Assembly: GCA_052117605.1 (NCBI GenBank)
Contig: JBQKIT010000022.1
Origin: CAG-791 sp000431495
GTDB taxonomy: Bacteria; Bacillota; Clostridia; Lachnospirales; Lachnospiraceae
Direction: 5' to 3' (one strand)
Length of the DNA stretch: 37,036 nt
A program made the position numbers and the translations under genes. The notes beneath the pieces were generated by a model. The model was not told where the DNA came from and did not search any database. It was given only the letters and a program-made list of their open reading frames with translations. Positions 31,818 through 37,036 of this stretch are shown piece after piece; positions within the stretch are counted from its first letter, which is position 1, and each line of letters starts with the position of its first letter.

Positions 31818-32506
31818 GCACAGCGGTGATTGATTACGGTGCCGGGAATATCCGGAGCGTGGAGAATGCAATGAAGGCACTGGGACAGAAGACCTGTCTC
31901 ACAAGCAGTGCGAGCGATATTCTGGCGGCGGATCACGTAATCCTGCCGGGGGTCGGAGCCTTTGGCGATGCCATGGCCTGCATCCGCAGGAAGGGACTGG
32001 AGGAGGTCATCCGTACCGTCTGTGACAGCGGCGTTCCTTTCCTTGGAATCTGTTTGGGACTTCAGATCCTTTTTGAAGAAAGTGAGGAGAGTCCGGGCGT
32101 AAAGGGGCTTTCCATTCTGAAGGGAAGAATTGTCCGTTTTCCCGCAAAGCAGCCGGATTCGTTCCGCAGAGACAACGGGTCTCCGGACGCTTTTCTTAAG
32201 GTTCCCGAGATTGGCTGGAATGCGCTGACATATCCGGAGCAGGCTCCCGGGAATTTGGATTCCGATGCGTCAGAAAACCGGCCGGGAAGACTGTTTCAGG
32301 GAATTCCGGAGGGGTCACACGTTTATTATGTACATTCCTATTATCTTCAGGCGAAGGATCCTTCCATTGTGAAGGCAAGGTCGGAATACGGCGTCTCCTT
32401 TGATGCCAGCGTGGAAAGCGGCAATGTATTTGCGTGCCAGTTTCATCCGGAGAAATCCGAGAAGGTTGGAATGCAGATCCTGAAGAATTTCCTGGAGGTA
32501 CGATAA
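31814..32506 (+). CDS. hisH: Imidazole glycerol phosphate synthase, glutaminase subunit
   Basis: Glutamine amidotransferase that feeds ammonia to HisF in histidine and purine-precursor (AICAR) metabolism. The 230-residue protein keeps YGAGN near the start, LPGVGAFGDAM, nucleophile C80 in GICLGLQ and H211/E213 in QFHPEKSE. It is longer than the usual 200 or so residues because of polar insertions at about 109-127 and 140-158. Its ATG overlaps the kinase stop (ATGA), and hisF starts after 1 bp. No other his biosynthesis genes are in the window. Confidence 0.95.
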   Translation: MSTAVIDYGAGNIRSVENAMKALGQKTCLTSSASDILAADHVILPGVGAFGDAMACIRRKGLEEVIRTVCDSGVPFLGICLGLQILFEESEESPGVKGLSILKGRIVRFPAKQPDSFRRDNGSPDAFLKVPEIGWNALTYPEQAPGNLDSDASENRPGRLFQGIPEGSHVYYVHSYYLQAKDPSIVKARSEYGVSFDASVESGNVFACQFHPEKSEKVGMQILKNFLEVR

Positions 32507-32507
32507 G

Positions 32508-33293
32508 ATGCTGACAAAGAGAATCATTCCCTGTCTGGACGTAAAGGACGGGAGAGTTGTCAAGGGTATTAATTTCGTACAGCTTCGGGATGCCGGAGAC
32601 CCGGTGGAAGCGGGAGAGGCCTATTCCAGAGCCGGTGCGGATGAACTGGTTTTTCTTGATATTACGGCAACCAGCGATGCGAGAAGCACAGTGACTGAGA
32701 TGGTGCGGCGCGTGGCCGAGAGGGTCTTCATTCCGTTTACGGTAGGAGGAGGAATCCGGACGACCGAGGACATGAAGGCAATTCTTCGTGAGGGTGCGGA
32801 TAAGATTTCCGTCAATTCGGCGGCGATCCGGAGGCCGGAGCTGATTTCCGAAGGAGCAGAGAAGTTCGGCAGTCAGTGCATTACGGTAGCCATTGATGCC
32901 AGACGCCGCGTGCCGGAGAAGGGAAGAGCCTGGGAGCCGGAGGATGGCTGGACGGTGTATGTGGCCGGAGGACGTGTGGATACCGGGATGGATGCTCTGG
33001 AATGGGCAAGGAGGGCTGAGGCGCTTGGCGCCGGAGAAATTCTTCTTACGAGCATGGACTGTGACGGTACAAAGGCGGGCTATGACATTCCACTGACCCG
33101 GATGATTTCCGATGCGGTCGGCATTCCGGTTGTGGCATCCGGAGGAGCCGGAACGAAGGAGCATTTTCTGGAGGCTCTGACACAGGGCGGCGCGGATGCT
33201 GCACTTGCTGCTTCTTTGTTTCATTTCAAGGAACTTGAAATTTCTGAGGTAAAACAATATCTGTGGGAGAATCACGTGCCGGTGAGACGGTAG
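32508..33293 (+). CDS. hisF: Imidazole glycerol phosphate synthase, cyclase subunit
   Basis: TIM-barrel cyclase that uses ammonia from HisH to make imidazole glycerol phosphate and AICAR. The 261-residue protein matches the family length and shows RIIPCLDVKDGRVVKG with D11, FVQLRDAGDPVE, FTVGGGIRT, D130 in TVAIDARR, and LLTSMDCDGTKAGYD near the C-terminus. GGAGGT near the end of hisH serves as ribosome site. It completes the run regulator-kinase-hisH-hisF. Confidence 0.97.
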   Translation: MLTKRIIPCLDVKDGRVVKGINFVQLRDAGDPVEAGEAYSRAGADELVFLDITATSDARSTVTEMVRRVAERVFIPFTVGGGIRTTEDMKAILREGADKISVNSAAIRRPELISEGAEKFGSQCITVAIDARRRVPEKGRAWEPEDGWTVYVAGGRVDTGMDALEWARRAEALGAGEILLTSMDCDGTKAGYDIPLTRMISDAVGIPVVASGGAGTKEHFLEALTQGGADAALAASLFHFKELEISEVKQYLWENHVPVRR

Positions 33294-33307
33294 AAGGGAG
33301 ATTATAC

Positions 33308-34786
33308 ATGATGGATGATTCGTTGATTCGCAATGAGGTTTGCGGCGATGCACAGCCGAAGCTGGTGCTGCATTTTTTTGAAGAGATCTGCAAAATACCG
33401 CATGGCTCTTTTCATGTGCAGGAGCTGAGCGACTGGCTGGTGTCCTTTGCAAAGGACAGAAAGCTTGCTTATACACAGGATAAAGCAGGAAATGTCATCA
33501 TCTGGAAGGATGCGACCGAGGGTGCTTCCAGCGATCGCCCGGTGATTCTCCAGGGCCATATTGACATGGTTCTTGAGAAGAGCGATGACTGCCCGCTGGA
33601 TCTTCTGAAGCAGCATATTCAGCTGAAGAAGGAGGGCGATCTTTTATATGCGGAGGGAACGACGCTTGGCGGAGACGATGGAATTGCCGTTGCCATGATG
33701 CTTGCCCTCCTGGAGGATGATACCATTGCGCATCCTCCGCTTGAATGTGTATTTACGGTGAATGAGGAGGTTGGTCTTCTTGGAGCGGAGGCTCTGGATG
33801 TCTCCGAGCTGAAGGGCCGCCGCATGATCAATCTGGACTCGGAGGATGAGGGTATTTTCACCGTCGGCTGTGCAGGCGGTGCGGAAGAGCACTGCACCTT
33901 CCCGATTGTCCGCAAGGAGCACTGCGGCATGATCATGCAGATTGAGATCAGCGGTCTTCTCGGCGGACATTCCGGCAGCTGCATTCATATGGGACGTGCC
34001 AATGCGGATATTCTGATGGGGCGCGTACTGTATAAGCTGGCAGGAAAAATATCCGTTCGTCTTCTTTCCATTGAGGGCGGCTCAAAGGACAACGCAATTC
34101 CGAGGAACTGCTGTGCAAAGCTTCTTGTGGATTCTGATGTAGATCAGAAGGCTGCGCTTCGCGTTGTAGAGAAGCAGATGGATCAGATTTCTGAGGAATA
34201 CCGACTGACGGATGGCGGAATTACGTTCCGTGTAAGCTGGGAGGACGCAACCGAGCTTCCGGTGAAGGTGCTTGGAAAGGCGGATACGAAGAAAATCATT
34301 GATTTTCTGATGCTGACACCGAACGGCCTGATTGAGCGGGATCCGGTTGACCGTGATCTTCCGCAGACGTCTCTGAATCTGGGTATTCTGAATTCCTCCG
34401 AGGATAAGATTACAGCGGTTTATCTGGTTCGCTCGAGCGTCAATTCCCAGAAGAAGTATCTCCAGAAGAAGGTAGAGACTCTGGTGGAGCTTCTCGGCGG
34501 AACGACCGAGGTGAAGGGCGCATATCCGGCGTGGGAGAGAGCGGCTTCTTCTCCTCTGTGCGATGAGCTTTCTGCAATTTACGAACGTCTTGCCGGCAAA
34601 AAGCCGGTCATTTCCGTGATTCACGGAGGCCTTGAGTGCGGATTGATCGCTGCAGCGATCGGTGAGCTGGACTGCGTGTCCATCGGACCGGATATGGAAG
34701 GAATCCATACACCGGATGAGAAGCTCTCGATTGCCTCCACGGAGAGAACCTGGAACTTCCTTCTGGAAGCATTGAAAGAGATCTGA
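33308..34786 (+). CDS. pepD: Aminoacyl-histidine dipeptidase (PepD, M20C)
   Basis: Cytoplasmic zinc dipeptidase of the M20 family that hydrolyses Xaa-His and other dipeptides. The 492-residue protein shows LQGHIDMV (H84, D86), LGGDDGIAVAM (D123/D124 bridging metal), VNEEVGLLGA (catalytic E153, ligand E154), NLDSEDEG, and a distal GIHTPDEKLS near the C-terminus. The ATG at 33308 follows AAGGGAG at 7-bp spacing; a longer frame would start inside hisF. Its position after hisHF may be coincidence or reflect histidine salvage (inference). Confidence 0.94.
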   Translation: MMDDSLIRNEVCGDAQPKLVLHFFEEICKIPHGSFHVQELSDWLVSFAKDRKLAYTQDKAGNVIIWKDATEGASSDRPVILQGHIDMVLEKSDDCPLDLLKQHIQLKKEGDLLYAEGTTLGGDDGIAVAMMLALLEDDTIAHPPLECVFTVNEEVGLLGAEALDVSELKGRRMINLDSEDEGIFTVGCAGGAEEHCTFPIVRKEHCGMIMQIEISGLLGGHSGSCIHMGRANADILMGRVLYKLAGKISVRLLSIEGGSKDNAIPRNCCAKLLVDSDVDQKAALRVVEKQMDQISEEYRLTDGGITFRVSWEDATELPVKVLGKADTKKIIDFLMLTPNGLIERDPVDRDLPQTSLNLGILNSSEDKITAVYLVRSSVNSQKKYLQKKVETLVELLGGTTEVKGAYPAWERAASSPLCDELSAIYERLAGKKPVISVIHGGLECGLIAAAIGELDCVSIGPDMEGIHTPDEKLSIASTERTWNFLLEALKEI

Positions 34787-34788
34787 AC

Positions 34789-35466
34789 ATGTCAGCAATC
34801 GCAAATGACTGGCTTCCGGTCCTGCAGGACGAATTTAAGAAGCCGTATTATAAATCATTGTATTCATTTGTCAGCAAAGAGTATCAGACGCAGACCATTT
34901 ATCCGCCGGCGCAGGATATTTTCAATGCACTTCACCTGACGCCTCTGGAACATGTGAAGGTTGTGATTCTGGGACAGGATCCGTATCATGAGCCGAAGCA
35001 GGCCCATGGCCTGTGCTTTTCCGTTCTGCCGGAGCAGCCTGTGATTCCGCCCTCGCTGATCAACATCTACCGCGAGCTTCACGATGATGTGGGATGTCAC
35101 ATGCCGAACAACGGGTATCTTGTTCATTGGGCGGAGCAGGGAGTTCTGATGCTGAATACGGTTCTGACGGTGCGCGCACATGCAGCGAACTCTCACCATG
35201 GAAAGGGATGGGAAGAGTTTACGGATGCGATCCTGAGGGCCGTGAACGAGCAGGACCGGCCGATTGTCTATATGCTGTGGGGCTCGCAGGCTCAGGCGAA
35301 GATTCCGATGCTTACGAATCCGAAGCACCTGATTCTGAAGGCACCTCATCCGAGTCCTTTGTCTGCTTACCGCGGCTTCTTCGGCTGCCGCCATTTTTCC
35401 AGATGCAATGCGTTTCTGAAGGAGCACGGACAGACGCCGATTGACTGGCAGATTCCGGATGTATGA
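34789..35466 (+). CDS. ung: Uracil-DNA glycosylase, family 1
   Basis: Removes uracil from DNA to begin base excision repair. The 225-residue protein has the water-activating motif VVILGQDPYHEP with D64, the uracil-binding LMLNTVLTVRAHAANSH, and the C-terminal HPSPLSAYRGFFGC loop with H187. All family residues look intact. It begins 2 bp after pepD, with a modest AAAGAGA ribosome site, so the two are probably cotranscribed. Confidence 0.98.
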   Translation: MSAIANDWLPVLQDEFKKPYYKSLYSFVSKEYQTQTIYPPAQDIFNALHLTPLEHVKVVILGQDPYHEPKQAHGLCFSVLPEQPVIPPSLINIYRELHDDVGCHMPNNGYLVHWAEQGVLMLNTVLTVRAHAANSHHGKGWEEFTDAILRAVNEQDRPIVYMLWGSQAQAKIPMLTNPKHLILKAPHPSPLSAYRGFFGCRHFSRCNAFLKEHGQTPIDWQIPDV

Positions 35467-35478
35467 GAGAGGAGAGAT

Positions 35479-36753
35479 ATGGAAAAAACACCGTTTATTA
35501 CCAAAGAAAAGGCGATGGAGATCATCTCCGGACATCCGACCCCGTTTCATATTTATGACGAGAAGGGAATCCGGGAAAACTGCAGGGCAGTACAGGAGGC
35601 TTTTTCATGGAATCCGGGCTTTTGCGAATATTTTGCCGTGAAAGCAACGCCCAACCCCTATCTGATGCAGATTATGCAGGATTACGGTTTTGGCTTTGAC
35701 TGCTCTTCGGAGGCAGAGCTTGTACTGTCGGATGCCGTCGGGGCTTCGGGAGACAAAATCATGTTTTCCTCGAACGAGACGCCGGACAGTGAGTATGTGC
35801 TTGCAAGAGAGCTCGGTGCCATCATCAATCTGGATGACATTACGCACATTGCAACGCTGGAGAAGCTTTTCGGAGATACCTTCCCGGAGACCATGAGCTG
35901 CCGCTACAATCCGGGCGGCGTATTCCGGATGAGCAACGGAATCATGGACAATCCCGGAGATTCCAAGTATGGCATGACGAAGGAGCAGCTTTTTGATGCC
36001 TATCGGCAGCTGAAGGCGCACGGCGTGAAGAATTTTGGAATTCACGCGTTTCTTGCCTCCAACACGGTTTCCAATGAATATTATCCGAAGCTTGCGGGAG
36101 AGCTGTTTGAGCTCGCAGCTGAGGCACATAAGGAGCTTGACATTCATTTTGCCTTCATCAATCTGTCCGGAGGTGTCGGCGTGGCGTACCGGCCCGAGGA
36201 GACACCGAATGACATCCGGAAGATCGGCGAGGGGGTACATCAGGTTTATGATGAGATTCTGGTACCTGCCGGAATGGGCGACTGTGCGATTTATACCGAG
36301 ATGGGACGCTACATGATGGCTCCTTACGGCGCACTTGTGACAACGGCGATTCACGAGAAGCACATCTATAAGGAATACATCGGTGTGGATGCCTGCGCTG
36401 CCAATCTGATGCGTCCTGCCATGTACGGCGCTTATCATCACATCACGGTTCTCGGAAAAGAGAAAGAGCTTTGCGATCATACCTATGATGTGGTCGGCTC
36501 CCTGTGCGAGAACAATGATAAATTCGCCGTGGACCGCGCACTTCCGGAGATAGAAATGGGAGATATCCTGTTTATACATGACACCGGAGCTCACGGCTTC
36601 TCCATGGGCTACAATTATAACGGAAGACTCTGGAGCGCCGAGCTTCTTCTGAAGGAAGACGGCTCTGTGCAGGAAATCCGGCGGGCAGAGACTCTGAGGG
36701 ATTATTTTGCAACTTTTGATCAAACAGAGTTTGCACCGAAGCTTTGCAGGTGA
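35479..36753 (+). CDS. lysA: Diaminopimelate decarboxylase (PLP, alanine-racemase fold)
   Basis: Last step of lysine synthesis, converting meso-diaminopimelate to lysine. The 424-residue protein has PLP-binding K55 in YFAVKATPNPYL, the glycine-rich phosphate-binding LSGGVGVAY, EMGRYMMAPYG and a cysteine in VDACAANLMRPAMYGAYH. GIHAFLASN precedes the central barrel strands. It differs in places from textbook LysA (for example EMGRY instead of EPGR), so a related basic or polyamine-precursor decarboxylase is possible but less likely. GAGAGGAGAGAT precedes the ATG. It is 12 bp after ung. The promoter of tRNA-Leu overlaps its 3' end. Confidence 0.88.
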   Translation: MEKTPFITKEKAMEIISGHPTPFHIYDEKGIRENCRAVQEAFSWNPGFCEYFAVKATPNPYLMQIMQDYGFGFDCSSEAELVLSDAVGASGDKIMFSSNETPDSEYVLARELGAIINLDDITHIATLEKLFGDTFPETMSCRYNPGGVFRMSNGIMDNPGDSKYGMTKEQLFDAYRQLKAHGVKNFGIHAFLASNTVSNEYYPKLAGELFELAAEAHKELDIHFAFINLSGGVGVAYRPEETPNDIRKIGEGVHQVYDEILVPAGMGDCAIYTEMGRYMMAPYGALVTTAIHEKHIYKEYIGVDACAANLMRPAMYGAYHHITVLGKEKELCDHTYDVVGSLCENNDKFAVDRALPEIEMGDILFIHDTGAHGFSMGYNYNGRLWSAELLLKEDGSVQEIRRAETLRDYFATFDQTEFAPKLCR

Positions 36754-36759
36754 TATACT
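36731..36759 (+). promoter_or_regulatory. Sigma-A promoter of tRNA-Leu
   Basis: TTGCAC (36731-36736), a 17-bp spacer and TATACT (36754-36759). It overlaps the last codons of the decarboxylase gene. A start near 36766 leaves a leader of about 40 nt that folds as CAGTTCGC (36764-36771) with GCGGACTG (36793-36800). Confidence 0.6.
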
Positions 36760-36805
36760 TTAACAGTTCGCTGCGTGTGCATCAGCACTTCTGCGGACTG
36801 TGTAT

Positions 36806-36888
36806 GCCGGAGTGGCGGAATGGTAGACGCGACAGACTCAAAATCTGTTTTCTGCGAGGGAGTGAGGGTTCGAGTCCCTTCTCCGGCA
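36806..36888 (+). tRNA. tRNA-Leu (CAA)
   Basis: An 83-nt class II tRNA. The acceptor GCCGGAG (36806-36812) pairs with CTCCGGC (36881-36887), with discriminator A at 36888. The anticodon stem ACAGA/TCTGT encloses CTCAAAA, giving anticodon CAA, which reads UUG. A long variable arm and T-arm (AGGGTTCGAGTCCCT) fit tRNA-Leu. CCA is not encoded. Confidence 0.96.
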
Positions 36889-36974
36889 GTCTGGGAAAGT
36901 CCCGGGGAGATCTCTGAATGGAGATTGGTGTGCTACCCGTCAAGTGGACAATGAATAACAATAAGTTCTAAGTT

Positions 36975-37013
36975 TACCCTGGCTGACGAAAAGTCAGCCA
37001 GGGTATTTCTTTA
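36975..37013 (+). terminator. Rho-independent terminator after tRNA-Leu
   Basis: TACCCTGGCTGAC (36975-36987) pairs perfectly with GTCAGCCAGGGTA (36993-37005) over a 5-nt loop, followed by TTTCTTTA. The 86 bp between the tRNA and this hairpin hold no gene; the remaining bases to the window end show nothing identifiable. Confidence 0.9.
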
Positions 37014-37036
37014 TGCTGCTGTCTGATACTGATCAT

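Overview
The window looks like a chromosomal segment of an anaerobic Gram-positive Firmicute, most likely of the Lachnospiraceae/Clostridia. This is judged from the overall protein flavour, Gram-positive style Shine-Dalgarno sites (GGAGG), single-chain GlyS, a tmRNA and a tRNA-Leu without encoded CCA, an M16C peptidase, and a biotin-dependent sodium-pump decarboxylase cluster with separate subunits. The genus cannot be fixed from the sequence alone. Nearly all genes read left to right; only rpsT and a GT-C type membrane protein at the left end are on the minus strand. There are no phage genes, CRISPR arrays or intact insertion sequences.

Layout. 1-2300: a short possible IS scar, rpsT (minus) with its own promoter and terminator, and a polytopic glycosyltransferase-like protein (minus). 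2280-5880: secG, rnr, smpB and ssrA, which cover protein export and ribosome rescue. 5930-11310: an M16C metallopeptidase, era, recO and an unrecognised membrane-anchored protein. 11450-16170: glyS, alaS and the small rpsU, which has a long structured leader. 16200-20230: an SGNH-hydrolase/MBOAT pair (probably acylation of a surface polymer), a metallophosphoesterase, and a structured non-coding segment bounded by 17-bp direct repeats. 20230-21740: scpA-scpB (condensin partners). 21790-27250: a five-gene operon with a 12S-like carboxyltransferase, an OadG-like lipoprotein, a biotin carrier, the OadB sodium pump and a 5S-like carboxyltransferase. 27300-29500: a GlgX-type debranching enzyme. 29570-33300: response regulator, histidine kinase, hisH and hisF in one overlapping run. 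33300-36900: pepD, ung, a lysA-type decarboxylase and tRNA-Leu(CAA), followed by a terminator.

How the genes work together. RNase R, SmpB and tmRNA act in trans-translation, tagging stalled products and degrading non-stop mRNA. The five-gene carboxyltransferase operon is the most distinctive metabolic unit. Subunits for an acyl-CoA-type carboxyltransferase and a 2-oxoacid carboxyltransferase lie beside one biotin carrier and one sodium-translocating decarboxylase. This suggests a hybrid transcarboxylase/sodium pump that links oxaloacetate or pyruvate chemistry to an acyl-CoA or related substrate. The remaining genes are mostly housekeeping.

Limits. Calls rest on reading motifs and recalled family features; no database search was possible. 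Promoters and RNA structures were read by eye.
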